A stretch of 64,000 nt of DNA from contig CM047431.1 of assembly GCA_026168455.1 (NCBI GenBank), positions 15,426,183 through 15,490,182 of the forward strand, written 5' to 3'. Under the pieces are notes generated by a model. It was not told the origin of the DNA and made no database searches. It was given only the letters and a program-made list of their open reading frames with translations. This document shows positions 1-9,900 of the stretch, piece by piece (positions within the stretch are counted from its first letter, which is position 1; each line of letters begins with the position of its first letter). Made by a program: the position numbers and the translations under genes. This stretch comes from Theocolax elegans. Its lineage: Eukaryota; Arthropoda; Insecta; Hymenoptera; Cerocephalidae.

Positions 1-1138
1 AGAGTATCTACTAGCTATAAAGCTCAGTCACTAAAATTTAACAATTAATTTATTTTTATATTGCCAACAAATACAATAGAAATAAGAAAAATTGTATCAG
101 AAATAAAAGATACATCTGAAGGTTGTGACAATAAATACTAAATTGTTGAACCATTTTATTAAATATATTGATGTAACTCTGCAAAATATTTTTAATTATT
201 GTATTAGCAAAGCAATTTGGCCAATGGCTCTAAAATAAGCGGAAATCGTTTCAATTTACAAAGATGGAGCAAAATCAACGCCGAATAATTATAGACCAAT
301 ATCTTTAATTTCGAATTTGGCTAAAATACTGGAAAAAAATATCCATGCCAGATTAACTGGTTTTCTCAATGAATCCAAAATTATATCGAATAAGCAATAC
401 GGATTTTTAAGAAATAAAAGTACGAATGATGCTTTGAAATTTATAACTAATTATCTATACAATAAAATTGATGATCATCAACCTACTATCTCTACATTTC
501 TAGATTTGGCGAAAGCTTTTCATACAGTGAATCATGATAAATTGCTTACAAAACTCGAAACTTATGGTATCAGAGGTCAAATGCATAATTTGATGAAAGA
601 TTAGCTATCCAATAGATATCAAGTAGTGAAACTTAGAAATGTTAAGAGCACTAGAATGCTAATAGAAATGAGAGTCCCAGAGGGCACTATTCTTGGACCA
701 TTACTATTTGTGATTTATATTAATGATCTCTTGGACATTATATCGGACAATTGCATAATACTATCGTACGCGGATGATACAGTTTTGTTGAGCTCAGGCC
801 CAGATTGGCAGAGCAGTATTACGGCAATGAACAGATGTCTTGATAAAGTTTGTGATTGGATTGCGGCTAATGACTTATCTCTAAATGTGTCTAAGACTGT
901 GTTTATCCCTTACAGTAGCTATAGAGACAGTATTCCTAAATTGCTCATCGTAAATATTAAAGGAAGCCCGATAAAAAGAGCAGAATATACAAAATATTTG
1001 GTGGTAAAGATTGACAGTCATTTAAAATGGAACTATCATGTGCAATATGCAGTAATGAAGACTAGATACTTGCTTTTTATTTTCAGGAAATTATCAAATA
1101 TCTTGAATCTAAAACAAAATGAATTTAACGGTCGGTGA
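1..1138 (+). pseudogene. LINE reverse transcriptase (ORF2 C-terminal part), copy A, broken
   Basis: Remnant of a non-LTR retrotransposon reverse transcriptase, which would copy element RNA into DNA at a nicked target. Two reading pieces survive, 317-604 and 626-1138, separated by a TAG stop at 602-604. Upstream bases have further stops (for example the TAA in the block near 235). The first piece has the finger/palm motif FLDLAKAFHTVNHDK. The second has PEGTILGPLLFVIYINDL and the catalytic box SYADDTVLL (YADD). Protein-level similarity is to the Jockey/CR1-like group by motif pattern; the exact clade is not settled. The same sequence, including the stops, recurs at 61679-62816, where more upstream coding sequence is present. 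This copy begins at the window edge, so its 5' part is not visible. Confidence 0.88.
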
Positions 1139-1216
1139 TAATTTATATAATATAAATATCTGTCTTCCCGAACTAATTGCTTTATCTTTGGAATAAAGCA
1201 GGCCCATTATACCCTT

Positions 1217-1463
1217 TGTCCACTATGGTTGGTGGAATTTCCCAGAATAAATTTTACAAAAAAAGTCATATTTATGTTTTTAGTGAAAAATGCATCCCCT
1301 GGGAGCTACAAATACATGGAAATGGGCATAGAATGCAAAAAGTGCTAACATGTCAATTTTGACTCTCTGTAATTTAAAATAATGGCCCCGAAAAGCTAGA
1401 AATTCAAGAGAACTACTGAATATCTCTAAAATGTATTCCCACAGTTATACCCATACATATATA
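1217..1463 (+). mobile_element. Truncated arm of the palindromic MITE family seen at 21363-23018
   Basis: From about 1240 to 1455 the sequence closely follows the right arm of the 21363-23018 palindrome (around 22765-22975), with scattered substitutions. Shared landmarks are a stretch with GCATCCCCTGGGAGCTA and one with TATTCCCACAGTTATA. Its terminal GGGTGGTTCTCTG end is absent here: the arm stops where the next palindrome (1464-2416) begins. Bases 1217-1240 (TTGTCCACTATGGTTGGTGG and following) also resemble 17229-17265. It lies inside the LINE 3' half. No coding function is apparent. Confidence 0.7.
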
Positions 1464-2416
1464 TATGGGCTATTTCACGTCAAGTGATACGATGAAAATT
1501 TTAAATCGCTCCAAAATTTGAAAATAGACTGGAAATATCTTCCAGAAGATAGAAAAAAAATTTTATGTGTTAAAAATAATTTGCCTGAGAGTTATTCCAC
1601 CATAAAAAATGGAAATTTTTCAATTTTTTAGGAAAATTTTTATTTTCAAAGCCATTTATCTCAAAATCTATTGATTTTTTTGAAAATACATTATAAACAA
1701 CTTTTGTTTAAAATAATCTTTAGAACTTATCTACTTGGGTTACAATTCTTAATTTTAAAATCTCGAAGAGATAGAACGCCCGGAAATATTGAATATCAAA
1801 AAAAGGCGACCACGCCACAATCGATTTTGATCTAACACCGCTCAAAAGATCACATTTTTTGAGAGCTTTCGAATGGCGGTGGTTAGATTATTGGCCAAGA
1901 CCGCTGGTGTAAGTTATGCCCTAAAATACATGAAAATTAGTGATTTTATGAGGTTTATGGCGTATAACTTACACCAGCAGTCTTGGCCAATAATCTAACC
2001 ACAGTCATTCGAAAGCTCTCAAAAAATGTGATCTTTTGAGCGATGTTAGATCAAAATCGATTGTGGCGTGGTCGCCTTTTTGATATTAAATATTTTCGAG
2101 TGCCCTATCTCTTCGAGATTTTAAAATTAAGAATTGTAACCCAAGCAGATAAGTTCTAAAGATTATTGTGAAAAAAAGTTGTTCATAATGTATTTTCAAA
2201 AAAAATCAATAGATTTTGAGATAAATGGCTTTGAAAATAGTAATTTCTCTCAAAAATTGAAAAATTTCCATTTTTCATGGTGGAATAACTCTTAGGCAAA
2301 TTATTTTTAACACCTAAAATTTTTTTTCTATCTTCTGGAAGATATTTCCAGTCTGTTCACAAAATTTGGAGTGATTTAAAATTTTCATCGTACCACTTGA
2401 CGTGAAATAGCCCATA
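1464..2416. mobile_element. Palindromic (foldback) MITE, about 0.95 kb, copy A
   Basis: Two arms of about 460 bp are inverted copies of each other around a short centre near 1925-1955. The outer ends read ATATGGGCTATTTCACGTCA on the left and its reverse complement on the right (2397-2416). The arms differ by scattered substitutions and indels, so this is not a simple assembly fold-back. No transposase ORF is present, so the element would be non-autonomous. The flanks are TA-rich, so a target duplication cannot be read confidently. The superfamily is unassigned. It is embedded in the 3' region of the LINE. Confidence 0.85.
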
Positions 2417-2622
2417 TGTAAATGGAATTTAATTATGTTGCGAAATTGAAAAGTGTCATAGTTTTAAGGTATTTTGTTATTAATTTTAATCCTAATTTTT
2501 AGAACCGGACCTATATACAGATACTTGATGTATTTCTATAGGATGTATGTTATGTCGGAGACATTTTTTTGTATATCTAGATTTAGCTAAATATTGTATT
2601 CTGGTTAATCAATAAATAAATA
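2417..2622 (+). mobile_element. LINE 3' end with AATAAATAAATAAA tail, copy A
   Basis: After the palindrome the LINE resumes and ends in a simple AATAAATAAATAAA repeat at about 2611-2624, the kind of 3' terminus used by many non-LTR elements. A region rich in ATGT(TA)TGTCGGAGACAT around 2545-2565 can form a small hairpin. No ORF. The equivalent point of copy B would lie just past the window end. Confidence 0.65.
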
Positions 2623-2626
2623 AAAA

Positions 2627-2700
2627 TGGCTCAATTGATAGAACGAGAGAATTCTAAGTAGAAGATGGTAGGTTCAAATCTAAGAATAATCAATTTTTAA
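2627..2700 (+). pseudogene. tRNA-like sequence (tRNA pseudogene or SINE head)
   Basis: The stretch has a box-A-like TGGCTCAATTGATAGAAC at about 2628-2645 and a box-B-like GGTTCAAATCT at 2671-2681, spaced as in tRNA genes. Stems are too degenerate to call a working tRNA. It directly abuts the LINE poly-AATA tail, so it may be a SINE, a target-site remnant or a LINE-mobilised tRNA. Confidence 0.5.
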
Positions 2701-2915
2701 AATTTTTTATTAATTTAAAATATAGTTTTTTATCCTAAATGAAAATGTCCCATAACAACGAGGAACAACGAACATCTTTTTACACACACATAACCAACAC
2801 ATATGGACGACGCACTACATTGTTGCTGAAAATTTGGCTGATTTAAGTGAAAAGTTAAATAAAGCTAAATCGCAGAGAATTTTTCTATTAAAATGCAGAC
2901 GGTTCGATTTGCTAC
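2701..2915 (+). other. Unassigned sequence before the gap, with a short open frame
   Basis: From 2834 to the gap a plus-strand frame is open and rich in Lys/Leu/Arg, ending with KAKSQRIFLLKCRRFDLL. It could be the start of a retroelement or gene exon, but the gap cuts it after 27 codons and I cannot name it. A frame through the Ns is meaningless. Confidence 0.3.
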
Positions 2916-3015
2916 NNNNNNNNNNNNNNNNNNNNNNNNNNNNNNNNNNNNNNNNNNNNNNNNNNNNNNNNNNNNNNNNNNNNNNNNNNNNNNNNNNNNN
3001 NNNNNNNNNNNNNNN
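2916..3015. other. Assembly gap (100 N)
   Basis: Exactly 100 N, the usual placeholder for a gap of unknown size. The right side resumes inside an LTR at a point equal to 15583 of the 3' LTR. At least 874 bp of 5' LTR (the equivalent of 14709-15582) must be missing if the element is full length, so the true gap is larger than drawn. Confidence 0.99.
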
Positions 3016-3862
3016 GACGCCCGCAGGTCTAGCAGGACATTATACGGCAATCTGACACCGCTACCCACGTTCAAGGCGGACCTTCGTTCCTCACCGAATA
3101 TACACACATATATATATATATATATATATACATATATATCTATATATTTGGGTACTTAAGGTATATTCTTTTCGGCTATCTATACGCTTGTATATTCGTA
3201 AAGGCAACCTGATATTTTATGTTGTTTCGATTGCTGAACCAACCGTTTCTTTTATAACAATTATTATTATATATTACAATTTATTATAATAATTATACGT
3301 TGTATTGCATTTAATTTGCAACATTCGCGGTTTGAAATACACTTTATTAACAATAATTCATGTTTAAAACGACAATAATTTTTAATTAAATCTGCATTAT
3401 TTATAACAATTCTTATTTCGATTATTAATGTTTATAATAAAAACCTTGTGTATCTTTTATTCTATAATGTGTTAATGTATTCGTCGTACACTTGTTTATT
3501 CAATAAAATTAATAGTTATTCGACTTAAATAATTTTATACAATTGTTAATAAAATAGTGTAATTTTATGTGTTTTTGCCCATTAAAAAGCTGTAATAATT
3601 TAGTTTCACGTGTTCATTTAAAGAAAAAAACAGCATATTATATTTAAATAATAATGCATAATTAATACGAAATAAAACATATTATTTTATTTATCCCGCA
3701 TTATATCCTGCATCTCTACTCTCAAAATAACTTCGCTCGCTACTCCCGGAGACGTAAGGCTAGTCCTAGTCAAACAAGAGCGAAAGGAACGCGAATGGTT
3801 TATTAACCATTTGCCTTCTTGTAATATTTTTTATGGTAATTGGTGCAAGTCTGGACGTGACA
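3016..3862 (+). repeat. Gypsy-P 5' LTR (3' half only)
   Basis: Matches 15583-16433 base for base except for six one-base deletions in short runs and a different (TA)n length near 3106-3136. It ends in GACGTGACA at 3862, where the two LTR copies diverge. Its 5' part is hidden by the gap. Confidence 0.95.
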
Positions 3863-3888
3863 GATTGTATTAATTATTATAATAAATT

Positions 3889-3906
3889 TGGTGCATCGGC
3901 CGGGAA
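3889..3906 (+). promoter_or_regulatory. Gypsy-P primer binding site, complementary to tRNA-Gly 3' end
   Basis: TGGTGCATCGGCCGGGAA is the exact complement of the 3' end, with CCA, of insect tRNA-Gly(GCC). It would prime minus-strand cDNA synthesis. It starts 26 nt after the LTR end, farther than the 0-10 nt usual for Ty3/Gypsy. Bases 3863-3888 and 3907-4030 are AT-rich leader with no ORF seen. Confidence 0.8.
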
Positions 3907-4030
3907 ACTCACATTTTTGAGAGAAAAAAAGAGATTAAAGGAATAATGTGTTTAGATATAAAATGTCAGGTTCGCCTAAAATACTGATTGTTATGTAAAT
4001 AAACAAAGAAACACGAGTTTAGAATTTTCT

Positions 4031-4837
4031 ATGAATGATACGTTATTAAATTTATACAAAGAAAAAGTTCAGACTCTCGATACTCTCGATTTAACTAAAA
4101 CTCCTAGGGAAACAGTGCAAAATTTGACAAAAGAAATAAATTATTTAAAGGATAGAATAGAAAAAAGTGCAGCAAATATTTCATTATCTATAAAAATACC
4201 TCGCGATTTTGAATATAGAGACCCTTTTTTTCCAACTGATCTTTCTATTTCCGAAGTTAGTGAAGACGAACAGGAAGACACAATAATTACTCCCACGCGT
4301 GTAAAACATTTTAGTTTAAAACCCGCAGTTTTGAATTACGAGGAACAAAAAGAACTTATCGCGAATAATCCTGTAAATTTTAGTACGCCAGCCCCAATTT
4401 ATCGTCCATATGAACCATTGATTTTAACACCGGATAACGTTATAAGCTCGGTAAGAAAACGGCTCGCGACTGAAGTAAAAAAAGAGTTGTTAGATTCTTA
4501 TCTCGAGGAACCTAAAATCATAGAAAGTTTACAAGAAAGTGTAAAAAAAGGGACAACTTTTCAAGGTATCATAAATAAGATTAAAGGCGCGTTAAATATT
4601 TTTTCCGCACCGATCGAAAAAGAGACTGAGGAAGCAAAGGCACTAGTGACAGACACGGCGAAAGTACTCGACGAAAAACTAATTCAAGGCGCGACAGATT
4701 TTACAATTCCCTTCGATAATCAATTAATTACAAAATCGCCCGAACAAGCAAACTCTTCTAAGATTAAAGACGAATTATTTAATAAAATTAATTTAGACGA
4801 ATTAAGAACAAGCACCGGAACAAAACCAAAAAACTAG
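4031..4837 (+). CDS. Gypsy-P ORF1: extra ORF ahead of Gag, function unknown
   Basis: 268 codons from a plain ATG at 4031 to TAG at 4835-4837. The protein is hydrophilic. It has a helical, Lys/Glu-rich N-terminal part (about 1-60), an acidic patch SEVSEDEQED (about 75-84), a Pro-rich middle (about 115-135) and a helical C-terminal half. I recognise no catalytic motif or zinc finger. It lies directly upstream of Gag, whose frame is -1 relative to this one and stays open back through the ORF1 stop. The stop is preceded by A AAA AAC in phase, so ORF1 may be the N-terminal part of a frameshift product with Gag. It could be a displaced matrix-like domain or an accessory protein; both are inference. 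Confidence 0.75.
   Translation: MNDTLLNLYKEKVQTLDTLDLTKTPRETVQNLTKEINYLKDRIEKSAANISLSIKIPRDFEYRDPFFPTDLSISEVSEDEQEDTIITPTRVKHFSLKPAVLNYEEQKELIANNPVNFSTPAPIYRPYEPLILTPDNVISSVRKRLATEVKKELLDSYLEEPKIIESLQESVKKGTTFQGIINKIKGALNIFSAPIEKETEEAKALVTDTAKVLDEKLIQGATDFTIPFDNQLITKSPEQANSSKIKDELFNKINLDELRTSTGTKPKN
4828..4834 (+). promoter_or_regulatory. Probable -1 ribosomal frameshift heptamer A AAA AAC
   Basis: In the ORF1 frame the last codons read CCA AAA AAC TAG. This gives the X XXY YYZ heptamer A AAA AAC immediately before the stop, a known efficient -1 slippery sequence in retroviruses. Slippage by -1 enters the frame of Gag, which has no stop between here and the Gag ATG at 4876. A downstream pseudoknot was not modelled. 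Confidence 0.7.
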
Positions 4838-4875
4838 ATAGGAGTGAAGTTAAAAAACAAATTAACAATAAAACA

Positions 4876-6135
4876 ATGACGTCTCAAATTCGAGGTTTAT
4901 CGCTAAAGGACGCTCTAGATTTAATACCGCGATTTAACGGTCATAATATAAATTTATCGCAATTTTTGGACGGATGCAACGAAGCAAAAGAAATTTTACC
5001 GTCGGAGTATGAAAAAGAATTAACAAAACTTATTCGAATGCGTTTATATGGGGAAGCTTTAACTTGTGCGCGCGGAGAAAATTTTAATTCTATCAAAGAA
5101 ATATCCGATTTTTTCGAAAACACCTTCGGATCGATAAAAACATATTACGAGTGGACGGGAGAACTAGCTAAATTAAAACAAAAAAACAATGAGACAGTCG
5201 TTGCTTATTTTAATCGGTTACAAGAAATAAAAAATGAAATAGTCAAAGCGGCCGACAGAGAGGGACGAGTCGCGATAGCAGATCATTTCATGCTTGAACT
5301 AAGGCGAGATTGTTTAAAATTCTTTTTAAAAGGGCTTCGTTGGGAAATTCGTGCGCGTTTAGGGACTCCAAGTTCTATAAAACAAGCTCGTGAACAAGCG
5401 CTCGAGGTGGAGCGCGAGTTCGCTTGTAGCGTCTTGGACGAGGAGACGCCGAGCCGAGAAGAGGCTCGTTTTCGTTCAACTCGAGAAACGCGTAAAGTAA
5501 ACTATATTTCTAATAACTCTCCGATTGTATGTCAATATTGTTCTAAGACTGGTCATGGAGCCATAAATTGTTTCAAATTAGCACGAAGTTTTGCGGAAAG
5601 ATTTTCCGATAATAACAACCGACGCAATCCCATAAACAGTTCATACAGCCCACAAAATCGCTCGGATAACAGTCGTAATTATAATAGACCAAATTTACAA
5701 TTTGGTGGTTGGAATGAGTATCAAAATCAGACGGAATTTTTACCAAATAGAGACAGAGATAAAAATGATTCCTTTGTTCGTTATAATAATAATAAATACT
5801 CGTCGCAGCAATTTAACAAAGAAGATCGGGGAAATAATTCCGGGACTCGCGGTGTGCGCGAGCCGGTTAATCCAACTTCCCAAGAATCACGATATATTAA
5901 TAACGAATCGAATAATAATATAAGATCACCAGTTACTTGTTTTCATTGCGGAAAACCCGGTCACATAAAGCGCGATTGTTATAAGTTACAAAGAGAGATA
6001 AGAGAAGGAAATCAAAATCAGGGAAACACCGATACTCTCTCTCCGAGGAGGGTCGAGAGAGAGGCTACGAATCAAATTCCCTCTACTTCGAGCGCGGAAA
6101 CCCGCTCAATCGTCCCCTCCGCACCGCGAAAATAA
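4876..6135 (+). CDS. gag: Gypsy-P Gag (capsid and nucleocapsid)
   Basis: 419 codons from ATG 4876 to TAA 6133-6135. Residues about 15-190 have the helical pattern of a Ty3/Gypsy capsid (a retrotrans_gag-like segment around LKQKNNETVVAYFNRLQEIK). The C-terminal half is Asn/Arg-rich and has two CCHC zinc knuckles, CQYCSKTGHGAINC (about 219-232) and CFHCGKPGHIKRDC (about 355-368), which would bind element RNA. The start may be used alone or as an internal site after frameshifting from ORF1. Protease follows in the -1 frame; the end of this frame reads CGA AAA TAA, allowing Lys-tRNA slippage on A AAA, though it is not a canonical heptamer. Confidence 0.93.
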   Translation: MTSQIRGLSLKDALDLIPRFNGHNINLSQFLDGCNEAKEILPSEYEKELTKLIRMRLYGEALTCARGENFNSIKEISDFFENTFGSIKTYYEWTGELAKLKQKNNETVVAYFNRLQEIKNEIVKAADREGRVAIADHFMLELRRDCLKFFLKGLRWEIRARLGTPSSIKQAREQALEVEREFACSVLDEETPSREEARFRSTRETRKVNYISNNSPIVCQYCSKTGHGAINCFKLARSFAERFSDNNNRRNPINSSYSPQNRSDNSRNYNRPNLQFGGWNEYQNQTEFLPNRDRDKNDSFVRYNNNKYSSQQFNKEDRGNNSGTRGVREPVNPTSQESRYINNESNNNIRSPVTCFHCGKPGHIKRDCYKLQREIREGNQNQGNTDTLSPRRVEREATNQIPSTSSAETRSIVPSAPRK

Positions 6136-6986
6136 ATTTAAGCCAACAGAGTTCAGCCCCGGTCGTAATCTTCGATACCGGTCAGTTAAGACGTCCGTTA
6201 AAATTCTTGCTAGATACAGGAGCATCGGTAAGTCTAATTAAAGAGTCAGAGGTAGACTCTCGCGTAAAAATTGACGAAAATGATATTATATTGTTAAAAG
6301 GCATAACTGACCACTCATTAACTACTCGTGGTAAAATCAGAGTAGATTTCGAAGGATCTCCCGTGGAACTCAATTTAGTACATGATTCGTTCCCTATACA
6401 ACAAGACGGAATCTTAGGCACCGATTTTTTCCGTAGAAACGATGCAAAAATCAATTATTTGGAACAATATTTAGAATTTAACGGATTAATCCTCCCCTTT
6501 GAAAATGCAAATAATATGCAAACGGATGAATCGATATATATAGTGGAGAATATCGAAAATTATGACCGAAAATCAATACGATATATGCCAAAACCAAGGG
6601 AAAACAATGGTTATACGAACATGAAAAATTCAAGATTTTATAATTATACCGATAGTGACTCAGAAACGTCAAGTGATTTTCAATTACACGAAAATGATGA
6701 AATGTTTATAAAATTTGACACAAACGAATCGTATGAAATCTACGAGCAAGAACAAAAAAATGGAAGAAATCAAAATGGCAACGACAAAAACCTATACAAT
6801 CACAGTGAAAAAGAACAAGAGTTATATGACGATTATAAAGATGACGAAATACAAGTACATCAGATCGACGAGGCGTCGGATCTAAGGAATAATACATGTA
6901 AAGCAAGTGAAAATTGTTATGGATTAATGAAGAAAGAACGATTACAAATAAATAATGGAAAAAGCAGTCACGGGTATGTGATGTGA
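6132..6986 (+). CDS. Gypsy-P aspartic protease plus acidic linker
   Basis: Frame is -1 relative to Gag and open well upstream of the Gag stop, so it is probably made by frameshifting; no ATG start is needed. The active site is FLLDTGASVSLI (bases about 6204-6239), followed by the flap/hydrophobic region and GILGTDF, typical of retropepsins that cut Gag-Pol. From about codon 110 onward the product turns into a long Glu/Asp/Asn/Tyr-rich linker without recognisable domains. It ends at TGA 6984-6986, while the Pol frame (again -1) is open from 6911, giving about 75 nt of overlap. A single-base error or mutation joining protease and Pol remains possible. Confidence 0.9.
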   Translation: MNLSQQSSAPVVIFDTGQLRRPLKFLLDTGASVSLIKESEVDSRVKIDENDIILLKGITDHSLTTRGKIRVDFEGSPVELNLVHDSFPIQQDGILGTDFFRRNDAKINYLEQYLEFNGLILPFENANNMQTDESIYIVENIENYDRKSIRYMPKPRENNGYTNMKNSRFYNYTDSDSETSSDFQLHENDEMFIKFDTNESYEIYEQEQKNGRNQNGNDKNLYNHSEKEQELYDDYKDDEIQVHQIDEASDLRNNTCKASENCYGLMKKERLQINNGKSSHGYVM

Positions 6987-9900
6987 CTGAGCTACGTATT
7001 AAAGAGAAATTTGATGAAATTACTGAAAATTATGGTATTATTGAAGCACCATTGTTCGATAGGATGGCTGAGAGTCCCTCCTGTACTAATTATGAAAACG
7101 AAGTTGACCTGAAGTATGATATTGAAAATGAAATAAAAAATGAAGAAAATTTATTGAATAAGACAGTCAATAATTGTCGAGTACAAATGGTTAATGAAAT
7201 CGAGGAGGGCGATAAATGCGGACCTCGTGAAAATAAGGAAAATTTTGTTGATAAAAAAATGAATTGTCGAGTACAAATGGATTATGAAATCGAGGAGGGC
7301 GATAAATGCGGACCTCGTGAAAATAAGGAAAATTTTGTTGATAAAAAGATGAATTGTCGAGTACAAATGGATTATGAAATCGAGGAGGGCGATAAATGCG
7401 GACCTCGTGAAAATAAGGAAAATTTTGTTGATAAAAAGATGAATTGTCGAGTACAAATGGATTATGAAATCGAGGAGGGCGATAAATGCGGACCTCGTGA
7501 AAATAAGGAAGATTTTGTTGATAAAAAGATGAATTGTCCAGTACGAATAGATTACGAAATCGAGGAGGGCGATAAATGCGGACCTCGTGATAAAAATGTT
7601 AGTTATGTTTGTAAATTGGATAACAAAGAATTGGTTATGTCGGGGGAAGAGTTAGATACTATCCCGAGAACCGAAATATTATGGATAAACAAACAAGGAA
7701 CTGAAGAAACTGAAAATGAGATAAATAATGAGAATTTAATAAACATACAAGACGAAAATGAACAATATGAGGACCCTAGCGATTTTTTATTGAATGAACG
7801 AGTTATAAACGAAAATTTACGAAGTGAATTTGTTGAAGCCATACACGAAAACGAAATGAATAACAGTTATTTGGTTTATTCAAATAAACCTTATATTAAT
7901 AATTTTTATAGTTATGAAAGTGAAGAGGTCGACATACACGACATTTCTGACGACCGATCTGAAGCGAGGATACTTAACATAACGGAGGATACGAGTACAC
8001 TTAATCGTAATGAACGATTAAAAGAAGCATTGCATTTTGATAAAATGGACGAGGAACAAAGACAATCTATAGAGAATTTAATTGATAAATATTCGGATTG
8101 TTTCTGTCTAAAAGGAGAAAAATTAGGCGTTACAAATGCTATAGAACATAAGATACCGACTGTCGACGACATACCAATCACAGCTAAGCCATATAGATTT
8201 CCTCATGCTCTCAAAAGCGAACTTGATAAACAATTAAAAGAAATGATTGAAGGAGACATAATTGAACCATCAAGTTCCAATTATACATCACCTGTTTTTC
8301 TAGTAACAAAAAAGCCTGATAGTCAGGGTAATAAACGATACCGACTAGTTGTCGATTTTCGACAATTAAACGATAAAACCGTAAAGGATCGATACCCATT
8401 ACCTAATATACTAGATATTATCGATCAAATCGGACCAGAAAATCGTGTATTCACCGTCTTGGATTTATGTCAAGGATTTTTACAAGTTCCGTTAGCACAA
8501 GAAGATCGACATAAAACAGCTTTCGCATCTTCATTCGGTTTATTTCAATTTAAAACAATGCCTATGGGATTATGCAATTCTCCAGCCACTTTTCAAAGAA
8601 TGATTGATCGTGTTTTCGAAGGCATGCAAGGCAAAGAAATATTTTTATTCCTTGACGACGCAGTTATATACGCTAAAAATATTCAGGAGCATAACCAAAA
8701 GTTTGAAAAATTTTTGCAAAGAGTACGCGCCGCAAATCTGAAATTACAGCCAGACAAATGTGAATTTTTGAAGAGAGAAGTAGTGTATCTGGGACACGTA
8801 CTATCACCAGAAGGTGTTTTGCCGGATCCAAAAAAATTAGAAGCAGTAAAAAAATTTCCAATTCCAAAAACAGTGAAAAACATACGTCAATTTTTAGGAT
8901 TAGCAGGTTATTATAGACGATTCATTGCGAATTTTTCGGGTATAGCTAGACCATTAAGTAATTTATTAAAGAAAGACGCACCTTTCCTATGGTCCAGCGA
9001 GGTTCAAAAGGCATTCGATGATTTAAGAGAAAAATTGTGTAAGCAACCAATACTACAAATCGCAGATTTTAACAAACCATTTATAGTGACTTGTGACGCT
9101 AGCGGTACAGCAATAGGAGCAATATTATCACAAGGAGAGGTGGGAACCGACCTACCAGTTGCTTATGTTTCACGAGTATTAAACAAAGCCGAGCAAAAAT
9201 ATGATACTTATTCAAGGGAAGCATTAGCCATACTGTATGCCGTTACTCAGTTCGATTGCTATCTAAGAGGCCGTCGTTTCCTCATTATAACAGATCATAA
9301 ACCACTTGTTTGGTTTAAAAACTCAGTAGATCCGACATCTAGAGTTAGTAGATGGAGAATAAAACTGAATGCATACGACTTTGACATCGTATACAAAGCC
9401 GGTAAAAGTAACGTTAATGCTGACGCGTTATCAAGAAATCCAATAGAAGAACCCGTTTATGTTATTAAAAATCATTCTATGGAAACACGCAGTCGTGCAG
9501 GAAAAATAACACGGCCAAACTACAACGAAAAGAGAGCTAAACGACCCAACAAGTCAAATATATCAAAAGAACCAGTCAAAAACCTTCCAATAATACAAGA
9601 AGCCCCCGAGGAAATTGAAACGATAGTCAACTCAGACAAAAGATTACAACCCATGGAGATAGATAATTTTAACAACAAATTTGACGAGTCCTGGGAAGAG
9701 AAGGATGTTTACGAAGAACCAAATGATGAAAAGAAATTCATTGAAGTTAAAGAACAACTCTTTATGAGGAAAGATAATTACGTTTATTTCATAACTACGA
9801 CTGGAATGCCTTTAGATGAAGGATCCAGAAATTTGGCTTCTAAATTATTATTACCTCATTTTTCCAATTTAAATCCAGGAGAAATAAGAATCAATAACAA

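Noticed and set aside
2834..3159. Open frames spanning the N run
   Set aside because: They exist only because N codons read as X; the two sides belong to different sequences.
7151..7456. Minus-strand frame over the Pol repeat (101 codons)
   Set aside because: Shadow of the in-frame 90-bp repeat in Pol; no domain.
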